The notes under the pieces are model-generated. The model searched no databases. It was not told where the DNA came from and saw only the letters and a program-made list of their open reading frames with translations. Below, in pieces: positions 34,011-47,400 of a stretch of 64,000 nucleotides of DNA. The stretch is from Epinephelus fuscoguttatus. Taxonomy: Eukaryota; Chordata; Actinopteri; Perciformes; Serranidae. The stretch covers positions 43,521,455 through 43,585,454 of the forward strand of contig NC_064764.1 of the NCBI RefSeq assembly GCF_011397635.1. The letters are read 5' to 3'. Within the stretch, counting starts at the first letter, position 1, and each line of letters begins with the position of its first letter. Position numbers and translations under genes: made by a program.

Positions 34011-35132
34011 ATCTGTCCTCGCCGTTGACTGACTGTAGGACGACCTGCTCCACATCTGTCCTCGCCGTTGACTGACTGTAGGACGACCTGCTCCACATCT
34101 GTCCTCGCTGTTAACCGACTGCAGGACGACATGCTACACATCTGTCCTCGCTATTGACTGACTGTAGGATGACCTGCTCCACATCTGTCCTCGCCGTTGA
34201 CTGACTGTAGGACGACCTGCTACACATCTGTCCTCGCCGTTGACCGACTGCAGGACGACCTGCACCACATCTGTCCTCGCTGTTAACCGACTGCAGGACG
34301 ACCTGCTCCACATCTGTCCTCGCCGTTGACTGACTGTAGGATGACCTGCTCCACATCTGTCCTCGCCATTGACTGACTGTAGGATGACCTGCTACACATC
34401 TGTCCTCGCCATTGACTGACTGTAGGATGACCTGCTACACATCTGTCCTCGCCGTTGACCGACTGCAGGACGACCTGCACCACATCTGTCCTCGCCGTTG
34501 ACTGACTGTAGGATGACCTGCTCCACATCTGTCCTCGCTGTTAACCGACTGCAGGACGACCTGCTACACATCTGTCCTCGCCGTTGACTGACTGTAGGAC
34601 GACCTGCTCCACATCTGTCCTTGCCGTTGACTGACTGTAGGATGACCTGCTCCACATCTGTCTTCACCGTTGACTGACTGCAGGACGACCTGCTCCACAT
34701 CTGTCCTCGCTGTTAACCGACTGTAGGACGACCTGCTACACATCTGTCCTCGCCGTTGACTGACTGTAGGATGACCTGCTACACATCTGTCCTCGCTGTT
34801 AACCGACTGCAGGACGACCTGCTACACATCTGTCCTCGCCGTTGACTGACTGTAGGACGACCTGCTACACATCTGTCCTCGCCGTTGACTGACTGTAGGA
34901 TGACCTGCTACACATCTGTCCTCGCTGTTAACCGACTGCAGGACGACCTGCTCCACATCTGCCCTCGCCGTTGACTGACTGTAGGACGACCTGCTCCACA
35001 TCTGTCCTCGCCGTTGACTGACTGTAGGACGACCTGCTCCACATCTGTCCTCGCTGTTAACCGACTGCAGGACAACCTGCTACACATCTGTCCTCACCGT
35101 TGACTGACTGTAGGATGACCTGCTCCACATCT
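34011..35132. repeat. 43-bp minisatellite
   Basis: About 26 copies of a 43-bp unit: ATCTGTCCTCGCCGTTGACT, GACTGTAGGACGACCTGCTC, CAC. Two main variants alternate (GTTGACTGACTGTAGG and GTTAACCGACTGCAGG). The short minus-strand frames reading SQSTARTDV-type repeats are artefacts. Confidence 0.96.
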
Positions 35133-37529
35133 GTTTCTTCTCTTTCATAAACCTGAACTCGACTGAAGACACCAAATGATATTTTTTACAGGTGGAAGAA
35201 ACAGAAGTTTACAGTGGAGCAGAACAACAGTTCAGTCATGTTGCTCTGCTGTGACTCTGAATGAGTCACGTTTAACTCTGTCACGATCTGTCAGCAGGAA
35301 GTGAGCGCTGACTCACACACACGTGCATGTTCACCACTGCTGCAGTTTACAAATCATCAATTACTCAAAAAAAGAAGCTATTTGTTTTTTCTCATTAAAA
35401 ATGTCTCAAAAGATCCAAAACTCATAAGAGATCACCATCATCATCATCATTGTAGAAAATATTGATTGTTACCTAATTTATAATTTATTCTGTGGCAGCA
35501 TTTATTAAATAAATACTTGCCGACATTCTCCACCATTTTGTAAAAAAAGTTTGATTGATATGATTCATTTAGGGTTTGCATTCCCCACCATTACATATGT
35601 AAGACTTGTTTGATTATAAACAGTTTATTCAGGTGCCTATGTTTTTCCACCATGAATACTGTAGGGTTTGATTAGCTCAATATTAGGAAAAAGTGATGTT
35701 AATAAGAATTATTAAACATAACCACTTTAATTATTCATCCAGCAATATAATTTCATAGTCAGACTAATAAAACCACACCTCTTGTTGATTAGACAAGAAT
35801 GTTTAACGCACTTTGGGGAAATTATTAATTATCACTTGTCAATTCAAATAGAGCTCAAATAGCCAGAATCTTTGCACCCGTAAAGTGACTGAATGTAATT
35901 TTACAGAAAAACCAAGACAGCGACTTTATAGACAAACATTTATTCTAAACTACTGACACAGAAGACCAAGACGCAATACAACTAATAACAGACAAGGCAA
36001 TGAGTAAATGCAACTATGAGTGGAATGAAATGAATACAGCGATGCTAATGAATGAATGACCAGAGTGAACCAGATGAAGCAGTGAGCAATGGTGAGATAA
36101 TTATCAGAGAAAACTTTGACATGAACTGTGAAAAGCACCAATCAACAGCTGAGAGGCATGGGGAGCAAAAAAGGAAACATCTGAAAACTTAGGGAAAATC
36201 CTAGTTTTATCTAATGCTCCCTACCATACTTATTAAACTACGCATCAAACCCCAGCACAGGAAAATTATGTTGTTTCACCTGAGTTGTAGCAGACCAGAA
36301 AGAAGATGCTCTGGAGGGGGAAGAAGAGAAAGCAGCGCTGCTCCTTGGTGTGAACCGCTCCTGGTGCTGTCCCACGGGGCAGCCTGCTCAGCTGGTCCTC
36401 CTCGGTCGAACTTCTTGGAGCCCTTGGGCACTTTTGGGCGTTCTTGAGCCCACATGGCAACTTGGGCTCGGCTGAGCTTGGCCCTCCATGTCATCTTTAC
36501 ACACCCAGTGTGGGCATGCAGGAGTCTGCCTTTCTTCAGTCCTGACCCTGTTGGTCCAGGACACAGGAGTTAGGCAGACCTTGTGGCATAAAGTTCTTTA
36601 TGTTGGGTTTCAGCATGTTCAGTTCTGCTCAGGATGCAGTCAAATTGCCCAGCGGGGCCACGCTGGATGGGGCCCAGCATGGCCCGTCAGCTTCTCAAAA
36701 GTTCTTCTTCAAGTTCTTCTTTTTCTTTAACTTCTTAAAGAAACTTTACTTAACAAGACAAAAAGTCTCTTCTCATCTTATAGTTGATAAAAGGGGTTGA
36801 GACTGGCAGGCAGGCTCCGCCCTCTGTGCTGTGATTGGCTTTGCCAGCTGTCTGCCTCCGGCTGATGTCCAGTAGGAGCAGTTCACATTCACTGGCGGGA
36901 CATTTCACTCCTCCCCTCCTGTACCTTTGCTAGTTTAAAGTTTAATTTACTTTAATTGCTTCCTAGATAGTTAATGAAGCTTGGAACATTTCTAATGCAT
37001 CCATATTTACCAACGAGGTGCTGTCTGCTATTGAATGGTACCAAAAACACATTGTCTTCAACAGGATATTACCAACTTATAAATAAGTGGTCAACAGACA
37101 CTACTAATTCAGATTTAAATGTTATACATGGTAATCATGTTATAACATGTGACTGTTTTCTGTCTGAAAAGGGACATTTACTTGGGGACCGTGGTCAATG
37201 TGGACAAACTCGTTGAATGAATGTTTGTGTCTTGTGGGGATTGCTCTCTCTGGTGGGGAAGCCCGAGGCGGATTCACACCTCTGCAGAACCACACTTTGG
37301 TTTTACTGTGGTTTTTGGAAGAATTGCCCAACTAGGTCAACTGCAGTGATGGGAACCAAAAATGTCTCTGTCAGATGCTCCATGTCAGTGTTTTGGGTCA
37401 CAGGTCGTTTACTGAATTATAGAGTATATAAATCTTTGCCAGTCTCAGCAGTGGTTCAGACAGCACATGAAAAGGAGTCGGTTTTAGAAAGGCCTCTTTT
37501 TTCCACATGTCAGTATTTACAGGAACATG
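35133..37529. other. Intergenic segment without recognised gene
   Basis: No exon or transposon protein could be identified. A small CAT triplet run lies near 35,430. The segment from about 36,280 to 36,900 is GC-richer and open in several frames for 60-80 codons but shows no known motif. It might belong to an old transposon, but I see no termini. Confidence 0.5.
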
Positions 37530-37542
37530 TAATTATGTTCTT

Positions 37543-37912
37543 CATTCATTCATTCATTCATCTTCTAACCGCTTCATCCTCTTGAGGGTCGCGGGGGGGC
37601 TGGAGCCTATCCCAGCTGACATCGGGCGAGAGGCAGGGTACACCCTGGACAGGTCACCAGACTATCACAGGGCTGACACATAGAGACAGACAACCATTCA
37701 CGCTCACATTCACACCTACGGACAATTTAGAGTCACCAATTAACCTGCATGTCTTTGGACTGTGGGAGGAAGCTGGAGTGCATGGAGAGAACCCACGCTG
37801 ACACAGGGAGAACATGCAAACTCCACACAGAAGGGCTCCCACGCCCGGGATCGAACCGGCAACCCTCTTGCTGTGAGGCGAGAGTGCTAACCACCACACC
37901 ACCGTGCCGCCC
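37543..37912 (-). repeat. SINE-like element, complete (370-bp family, copy B)
   Basis: Read on the minus strand it starts GGCGGCACGGTGGTGTGGTG, has an A-box-like GGTTAGCACTC and B-box-like GGTTCGATCCC (tRNA-type promoter), and ends in GAATG tetranucleotide-like repeats. A perfect 13-bp target duplication, TAATTATGTTCTT, flanks it at 37,530-37,542 and 37,913-37,925. The short open frame across it (about 37,654-37,902) is a repeat shadow. Confidence 0.85.
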
Positions 37913-37954
37913 TAATTATGTTCTTTAGATAGATAAATTAAAACAACTGTTTGG

Positions 37955-39015
37955 TAGGGCCGTAACGGTACATGTATTTGTGTTGAACCGTTCGGTACGC
38001 GACTTTCGGTTCGGCACGACCCTGTACCGAATTATTGGGTGCAGGATATTATTTTATTTTATTTTGTTTTATTTTAATTCCGTTTTTGCGAGCCGAGCCA
38101 TTTAAAATATCTAGTTCCCTGACAGACATAATTGAGTGATGGACCGAGTCCCGTAAATCTCCGCTTTCACTTTGTGCAGCACATTCTCGCATTTTGACAA
38201 CATGGCAAGTGAGCCTGACGAACCTGAAGACCCAGCCGCAAAACCTTAAGTCCTCCGTTTGGAAACACTTTGGTTTCAGGGTAAAATACGAAGATGGAAA
38301 TAAACAAGTGGAGAAGACAAAAGCAGTGTGCTGACACTGCAGAACAGCGGTCGGGTATGTACTTGGAAACACGTCTAACATGCTAACGCATCTAAAGCGA
38401 CACCACCTGAGTCTGAACGTTAACCGGCACGACTAGAAAAAGCAATCTGGTGCAAACTACGATATCGTCGTCGTTTAAAAAGAAAGAGCGTTTCCCTGAC
38501 CATCGCGCTAAAGAAATAACCAACGCCATTGTAGTTGAGTAAAATTGTTTAAGCTGCACTTTAGATATAAGCATGTTTTGTTTACTGCACTTTAACAAAG
38601 TGGGAAAGCTAAGTAAGTTCCTAGTAAAACTGAATCTGAGCAGGCTTTAAAGCTGACCAGCTGCACTATACCTTTTATTTTAATTGAGTAAAACTGTTTA
38701 AGCAGAAATGTATATTTATATTTTTCATTCAAAAAATGTGTTTAAAAAACAGCAGGATTTTATTTTTCACTTTTATATTTCTATTTTCATTCAAACAATG
38801 TGAAAAAGCAGGATTTTATATATATTTGTTTCATTCAAAAATTGTGTAAAAAGAGTTAACTGCTGTGGTGGTATGTTTTAATAAAGTTACGAATAAGTAA
38901 AAGATATTTAATAGTTGTCTATTTTTTTTCATTACTGTACGGAAAAAAAACGAACCGTGACTTGTGTACCGAGGTACATACCGAACCAAGATTTTTGTGT
39001 ACCGTTACACCCCTA
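37955..39015 (+). mobile_element. hAT transposon relic with BED zinc-finger remnant (copy 2)
   Basis: This 1,061-bp element has imperfect inverted termini (TAGGGCCGTAACGGTACA and, complemented, TAGGGGTGTAACGGTACA) and a perfect 8-bp duplication CTGTTTGG at 37,947-37,954 and 39,016-39,023. At about 38,250-38,436 the plus strand reads SVWKHFGFRVKYEDG, then VC-stop-HC and SNMLTHLKRHH, the C-x2-C and H-x4-H pattern of a BED finger with a stop inside it. The transposase core is gone, so the element is non-autonomous. Confidence 0.85.
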
Positions 39016-39023
39016 CTGTTTGG

Positions 39024-41651
39024 TGTTTCGTGACCAAACTTTTGGGTCTAAACTGTGTTAAATGATTTTGGTAAATGTATAATTCTGTCGTTAAGCTGAT
39101 TTGTTTTATTTACAGGTCACGGTGAATCATTTTGGTTCAGAGAAGCTTCTGCTGATGGTTGTTTGGATTTTTTTTTAATAATAAGTGTATGAACTATAGT
39201 TGATGGTTGACACGTCCTCAGTTTGAAGCAACAGTCAGGACTACTGACATGAAGATGAGATATCTGGAGGAGTCTGGTGTTTTTGATGAGAGCATATATG
39301 GATATAATGGTGTCAGTTCTCCGTCAGACAGGGCTGTGTGACGGTGAGAGAGCAGAGAAAATATTCTAATCTGTTAACTTTAACTGATATCAATTTTTTT
39401 TTGGTGGTGAAAGCACATTTTGTTGCTGCCTGGTCCACAGCAGAACGTTGCTCATCCTCATGATGATTCTCCTGCCTGCTCGTGGGACCTCTGCCTCCTC
39501 CTCAGTAAAATCCAACCTGTCCCTTTAACAGTGTGTTGAAACGCAAAGGAAGGTGAGCAGACTGTTGAAGGGTGAAATGCAAACACACTCTTCCTCCTCT
39601 TTGTCTGAGTTGTTTGTACCTTCGTCCTGTGGAGGTGGGACAGAGCTGTTCAGTCATTGGCTGAGCCGCGCTGTTGAGTGTTCGCTCTGCACGCGAGGGT
39701 CAGAGGTGAGGTTTCCTCTGGTTAGCTCTGCAGTGTTGCGAACACTTTCTCATCCTTCCTTCGTCTGTTCAGTGCCTCTTTGTGTCGCTCTCTCTGAGGT
39801 GAGTCATTTTTATTATGCACTATTCTGTCATCAGTGAACTAAAGTTTGTCTTACAGTCTCTGACTTTAAAAGTACAAACTCTGCTACTGCAGGAGAATCA
39901 GAGTCTGTCTCAGATCAGCTCCTTGTTACCTTGTTAGAAATACTAGGACTTCCCAGGCTTGGAGGAACACACCGTTAAAAATTGCATGTTTACTGTTTTT
40001 AAGGAATATATTGTAATTCTGTCCACAAAGGAGACAAACATCCTTTTACACCAGAGACACCTGCTGTATCCAGTAAAGATCAACTATTTTTAATCTATTC
40101 ATGGAGAGCAGTATTTACTGAACCATCAGAAATGATTTGCTTTAAACTATCATAAAACTATCATTAACTATAATGAAACTATTATTAACTATAATGAAAG
40201 TATAATGAACTACCTCGGGTGTATTTTGGATGGTTGTTCAGTGTTGGTCTGAATCCTTCAGGTTATGTCAAACGTGTGAAGAAACCTCTCTCTGCTTGTA
40301 TTTCAACTGTAAAGTTGTGCAGCAGTTTATTAATCACTTTATTATTCTGAGGTTGTCAAAACAGCATAAAACTGAAACTGAAGGTTGGCCACGCTACGTG
40401 TGTCACACTTTGATACCTGTGGTTTATTGATGACTAAACTCTTAACTGAGGTCAGATTAACTCTGTTAATGACTGTTTACGGTTAACTAGAGGTGTGGTC
40501 GAGTCACATGACTTGGACTCAAGTCAGACTTGAGTCACAGATGACTTTAGATTTGACTTGACAAAATCTAAAAAGACTCTGACTGTAGCACCAATGACGA
40601 GCATCTCCAGTGACCAGTTTTTTTTTTTAATAAAGTCTGGACCAGAGCATCGATGGCAAAATTTGTTAAAGAGATCTGAAACTTGGCTGATAATCATCAA
40701 TAAGTCATATTCACAGACAAACAATATTATGATGAAACATGCAGGTGCAGCCGCCCCGAACACGTCTCATTTATTTTATGTAGTTTTAAATTAAATAAAC
40801 AACAAAAACAAACAGTGGAAAAAGCAGAGGTGAATAAACCTGCCAGCAGTCATGTTGAGCATCTCACCACAAAACCAAAAATGCCAGTGATGATGGTGAC
40901 TGAGAACTTTCTGTCACTTCACACTAAAAACAATGACCTCTGTGAGAAACATCAGGTTCGGTCCTGCTTGTCATTTTCTCTCATGCTCTGCTGTAGGAAG
41001 GGTAACTCCCATTGTTTTCCCTTTTCAGCACTAAATGAGTCATGTAGCTTAAAATCCTCCCACAAGCTAAACTCTTCATCAGGCCTCAACTCTTCATCAA
41101 TCCTCATTCTAATCTACACTGGGGAGGGGGGACATTTCCACCAATAATTTCTCAGTCAGGGGCTGAAATCTGTCGTTGATATCAGAATATTTTCCATGTT
41201 GTTTCTAATCGTTCCATCAGAGCAGTACTCACTGTTGTATCTCAGTGTTTCCACAGCGTGATGATCCTGCATCTTTCATTTCTCAGAGAAAGTTAAAAAT
41301 AAGCTGGTTTAGAGGCAGAACGTGAGAATGTGCATGTTTCCTCTCAGCAGAGAGAGGAATCTTAACCTCTTGTAAAACACATTCAAAGTGTATTAATGTA
41401 ATGTGAAACATGTCACGTGAAATTAACAGCATGTCCTTGTTTGCAAATTATGACCACAAAGAGAAATAACAAAGCTTTACTGGTCCTGACTGGTTGTGTG
41501 ACTGGTACGCTGACATACTGGGTGTGATGCTTATATTTCAGCTTCTACTGAGGACATGCTGTTTCAATTCTCATTATCCTTTGGGATCACATCCTCTTCC
41601 CCTAAAAAACATGTTTTTTGCTTGCTTAGCACTTCTTCATCTCTCTAGGAA
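39024..41651. other. Intergenic segment without recognised gene
   Basis: No conserved coding exon is seen. Donor-like GTGAG sites follow GC-richer stretches near 39,707 and 39,799 and could mark non-coding leader exons of the downstream receptor, but nothing proves it. TAGAGGTGTGGTCGAGTCAC near 40,490, followed by repeated ACTTGACTC-like motifs to about 40,570, resembles one end of a hAT-type repeat. Confidence 0.4.
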
Positions 41652-44418
41652 CAAGAGAATATTACACTCCTATTACTGACATGAGATTATTACACTCCTT
41701 TAACTGACAAGAGAATATTACACTCCTATAACTGACATGAGAATATTACACTCCTTTAATTGACATGAGAATATTACACTCCTTTAACTGACATGAGAAT
41801 ATTACAGTCCTATAACTGACATGAGAATATTACACTCCTGTAACTGTCATGAGAATATTACACTCCTTTAACTGACGTGAGAATATTACAGTCCTATAAC
41901 TGACATGAGAATATTACACTCCTGTAATTGACATGAGAATATTACACTCCTGTAACTGACATGAGAATATTAGTCCTGTAACTGACATGAGAATATTACA
42001 CTCCTATAACTGACATGAGAATATTACAGTCCTATAACTGACATGAGAATATTACAGTCCTGTAATTGACATGAGAATATTACAGTCCTATAACTGACAT
42101 GAGAATATTAGTCCTGTAACTGACATGAGAATATTACACTCCTATAACTGACATGAGAATATTACACTCCTTTAACTGACATGAGAATATTACACTCCTA
42201 TAACTGACATGAGAATATTACACTCCTTTAACTGACATGAGAATATTACACTCCTATAACTGACATGAGAATATTACACTCCTATAACTGACGTGAGAAT
42301 ATTACAGTCCTATAACTGACATGAGAATATTACACTCCTGTAACTGTCATGAGAATATTACACTCCTATAACTGACATGAGAATATTACACTCCTATAAC
42401 TGACTTGAGAATATTACACTCCTTTAACTGACATGAGAATATTACACTCCTGTAACTGTCATGAGAATATTACACTCCTATAACTGACATGAGAATATTA
42501 CAGTCCTTTAACTGACGTGAGAATATTACACTCCTTTAACTGACATGAGAATATTACACTCCTGTAATTGACATGAGAATATTACACTCCTTTAACTGAC
42601 ATGAGAATATTACAGTCCTATAACTGACATGAGAATATTACACTCCTGTAACTGTCATGAGAATATTACACTCCTTTAACTGACGTGAGAATATTACAGT
42701 CCTATAACTGACATGAGAATATTACACTCCTTTAACTGACATGAGAATATTACACTCCTGTAACTGTCATGAGAATATTACACTCCTGTAATTGACATGA
42801 GAATATTACACTCCTGTAACTGACATGAGAATATTACACTCCTATAACTGACATGAGAATATTACAGTCCTTTAACTGACATGAGAATATTACACTCCTT
42901 TAACTGACATGAGAATATTACAGTCCTATAACTGACATGAGAATATTACAGTCCTTTAACTGACATGAGAATATTACAGTCCTATAACTGACATGAGAAT
43001 ATTACACTCCTGTAATTGACATGAGAATATTACACTCCTATAACTGACATGAGATTACACTCCTTTAACTGACATGAGAATATTACACTCCTGTAATTGA
43101 CATGAGAATATTACACTCCTATAACTGACATGAGAATATTACAGTCCTATAACTGACATGAGAATATTACACTCCTATAACTGACATGAGAATATTACAC
43201 TCCTGTAACTGTCATGAGAATATTACACTCCTATAACTGACATGAGAATATTACACTCCTGTAATTGACATGAGAATATTACACTCCTATAACTGACATG
43301 AGAATATTACAGTCCTATAACTGACATGAGAATATTACAGTCCTGTAATTGACATGAGAATATTACAGTCCTATAACTGACATGAGAATATTACACTCCT
43401 ATAACTGACATGAAAATATTACAGTCCTATAACTGACATGAGAATATTAGTCCTGTAACTGACATGAGAATATTACAGTCCTATAACTGACATGAGAATA
43501 TTACAGTCCTTTAACTGACATGAGAATATTACACTCCTTTAACTGACATGAGAATATTACAGTCCTATAACTGACATGAGAATATTACAGTCCTTTAACT
43601 GACATGAGAATATTACAGTCCTATAACTGACATGAGAATATTACACTCCTGTAATTGACATGAGAATATTACACTCCTATAACTGACATGAGAATATTAC
43701 ACTCCTTTAACTGACATGAGAATATTACAGTCCTATAACTGACATGAGAATATTACACTCCTATAACTGACATGAGAATATTACACTCCTGTAACTGTCA
43801 TGAGAATATTACACTCCTATAACTGACATGAGAATATCACTCCTGTAATTGACATGAGAATATTACACTCCTATAACTGACATGAGAATATTACAGTCCT
43901 ATAACTGACATGAGAATATTACAGTCCTGTAATTGACATGAGAATATTACAGTCCTATAACTGACATGAGAATATTACACTCCTATAACTGACATGAAAA
44001 TATTACAGTCCTATAACTGACATGAGAATATTACACTCCTATAACTGACATGAGAATATTACACTCCTTTAACTGACATGAGAATATTACACTCCTTTAA
44101 CTGACATGAGAATATTACACTCCTATAACTGACATGAGAATATTACACTCCTTTAACTGACATGAGAATATTACAGTCCTATAACTGACATGAGAATATT
44201 ACACTCCTATAACTGACGTGAGAATATTACAGTCCTATAACTGACATGAGAATATTACACTCCTGTAACTGTCATGAGAATATTACACTCCTATAACTGA
44301 CATGAGAATATTACACTCCTATAACTGTCATGAGAATATTACACTCCTATAACTGACATGAGAATATTACAGTCCTTTAACTGACGTGAGAATATTACAC
44401 TCCTTTAACTGACATGAG
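41652..44418. repeat. 28-bp AT-rich minisatellite
   Basis: About 99 copies of a 28-bp unit (ACTCCTATAACTGACATGAG then AATATTAC). Variable positions are CACTCC/CAGTCC, TATAACTG/TTTAACTG/TGTAATTG and GACATG/GTCATG/GACGTG. Combinations recur in the same order hundreds of bases apart, so multi-unit blocks were duplicated. No coding potential. Confidence 0.97.
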
Positions 44419-47400
44419 ATCTGTCTCCCCAGAGAAAACATTCACCCACAGTTTTCTTTTGTGTCACATCAGTTTGCCGCAGGCTAAAGAGCTCGAGACT
44501 AACGGCGTCCCGGGGACAAACAGATATCCTCCCCAGGATGCATTCAGGATGAAGGTTGTAGTAAACTCACTACTGACCGCACTGCATCTTTTCCCTGACA
44601 GTTTCACATCTGTGTTCAAATCTGCAGGAGAGCCAGTTAATGGTACGATGTGAATATCTGAATATCTTTGGATACAAAATAATTTCAGGACATCACCTTG
44701 AGATCTGTAATGTGCACTTTCTCTGACATTTTATAGACAATTGATCAATTATTCAAGAAATAAAACCACAGATAAATTAACAGTAAAAATAACCCCAGTA
44801 TCACTGTTAATTAAAGATCGTCGGGTTTTGGACTTATAGTTGGATAAAAATGATTTAACATATCACAGTAATTTAAAGATGGTTGGATTTCAGACTGTTG
44901 GTTAGAAAAACAAAGAAACAAACAGGGGAGTGTTTCCACTCTTTCACAGTCTGTCAGTTGTTCAGTTTGAACTATTTAAAGAACATGAGGTGAAAGTGCA
45001 CCATGCTGCTGCTGCTGCCTCTCTTTTGTCCCACTGCTGTCAGTAAATCATGACTGTAATCTCCATGTTTGTAGTGACTCATGCCAGCAATGCATTCAAC
45101 CGCCGCTCAGACCAAATCACTGCAACTCTTCCTTCTCACTTCATTATTTCCTTTGTTTCTTTCCAGTTTAACCGTTAACTGTGTGTGAATATGTTCTGTA
45201 CGTCGCTGTGGCATAACTCTGCTTCATATGTGTACTGTTATTACACAATGACAGTAAAATATCAGATCAGATTAGATCAGATTAAATTAGATTAGATTAG
45301 AGTTGAGTACCCTTCGCATTTGAACTGATACCTGAACCTGGACTTTGGTACCCACTGGAACCTTTTTTGAGCTTTCTGTTTAAACAAAAATCTAATTTCA
45401 GTGGTAAGAAATAATAAATAGTGTAAAACTGTTCATCTTCTGTGTTTGACCAGAGTCCTCAGGTTAGATGTGGACAGCTTTGCTTCAAATATTTGCAGGT
45501 ACTTCTCAATGAAAATGGTTTTGGACACAGTCCTAGTCAGTTCCCTCTAAAGTTCGCAGTTCAGTATCCAACCCCAATAAACAGTAAATATTCTTATGAA
45601 CTGTACTGCCAATATAAAATAATAAAAACTCCATGTTGTTTGTCCGATCATGGTTCATGTGGTTCATGTTATCACAACCTTGGATCTGTGATTGCTCCTC
45701 AGTCTGTTATGCAACCTCTGTCCCACAAACAGATGGACAAAGTTCGCACAACTGAGCAGATTTGTAGGCCAAGTCAGTCAACCAGCACTTAGCCGTATGC
45801 AAACAGAGATACATGGACACTTGTTCCTCGCTGTCATCAAACATTGCACAAATTTGTTCAGTTAGTGAGGCCCATTTCCCAACAGGGTCCGCCTGGTTTC
45901 TGTCCAACACTGCCTCAGACCTCAGTTTACAACACGGCTCTCTGTCACATGAATCCTAAATCTTACAAACAGAAAAGACAGTGTTTGCTGCCTCCATCTA
46001 AAATCTGTAGAGCAGTTATTGCTTTAATAACATAATTTAAAATGTGTGACATTTCCTGGCAGCTTTGCCGCGTCCAATCTCTGCAGAGGAGAAACACTTT
46101 GGTAATGATGTTTACATCAGCCTTCCATTACTTTCACCATCTGCTGCCACCAGAAACAGAAGTGTTTGACCTGCTTGCTGTGGAAGGACAACAATCGCTT
46201 CCTGTTTTCTGCTTTTAAAAGAATCCAGCAGGGTTTCCTCCAAATCTGACACAACTTAGTTTCATCCCATCCCAAGGTCTGATCTGCTGAAGACTAGCAA
46301 ACGGGTGAAACTATTTTGTGCTTGTTATTTGACTGATAATTCAGTCTTAAATGTTTCTCTCTCTCGGCCTCTTTGTTGATGCTCTGTGCAGAAATCAGAT
46401 TTAAAGATTTAAATCATTTTCTAGCATTAGATTCAAAGGAAAGGTTGGAAAGGCCAACAGATGGAAAACCACTTTTTAACTCCGCCCACAAAGATTTTTA
46501 ATCTTTCAAACTTCCTTGATATTTTTATACTCATGTTATAGTTTAGCGTCCTGTGCCGCAAACCATTAAATGTCTGTAGCTCCGGTGCTGTGTGTAGAAA
46601 GTTAACGTACAGCCATACACCACCTTGAGCCTGGCCTTCAGTTCCTCGGACAAACCCTCCGTCACAGGTCACGTGCTTCAGAGGATCCGTAGATGCTGAA
46701 AGCAGGTCCTGGATGTGACGGCCTTGTTTTCTTCCAATAACAGAAATGTACACACACACAACCTGAACCTTCATGTTCAAGTAGACAGTGTCAGTGTTGG
46801 TAGCCTCAAGGTTAAAAAAGCAGGCATGGATATAAAAAGGCACTACATCAACGCTACGATCTTGGCAGGGAAACTGCTTTTCTTTTAACCATTTCCTGCC
46901 AGGAAGCCATATTTCCACTGGCAGTTGTCTGCAGTTCAGTGCAGAAAAGGTTACCAGTAAGGCTGAGGCTGAAGGGAAGATGAAGTGAAATATTAATGAT
47001 GATGAGCTGTGTGTAGCCACAAGTCATTTAACTTTTAAGTTTCATACTGAATCAAATGAGAGTAAAATCACAACATGTGTGATCTGTCATCCAAACCTTA
47101 GTAAACAAAGAAAACACAACGCTGTCTGACTCACTGTTCAACCACCAACACCTGTAGGCCTCCAGTAGCGAGGGAAAGCACTTGCCAAACGTTTCTCTCC
47201 TGCATGTGACTCAGTGAGTAACGTCTTTGCTCACAGCACGGCCCACTGAGCCCGCTGAGCTCTTCCCACGCTCCTGTCTGCCTGGGCTTGTCCCAGAGCA
47301 CAACTATGCTGCCTAACACTCCTCAGACTCTGGATCACTGACAACATCCAGACGCAGGGCATGTGAACATGTAGCCGTCTGAATAAATATTTTAATACAC

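Noticed and set aside
36214..37585. Possible endogenous retrovirus or LTR remnant
   Set aside because: No paired LTRs, primer-binding site or gag/pol/env motif could be identified.
38049..38598. Minus-strand ORFs in the hAT element as transposase
   Set aside because: The recognisable BED-finger remnant is on the plus strand; the minus-strand frames are shadows.
20329..44418. CRISPR-like arrays
   Set aside because: The repeats are contiguous tandem minisatellites without unique spacers, in a vertebrate genome.
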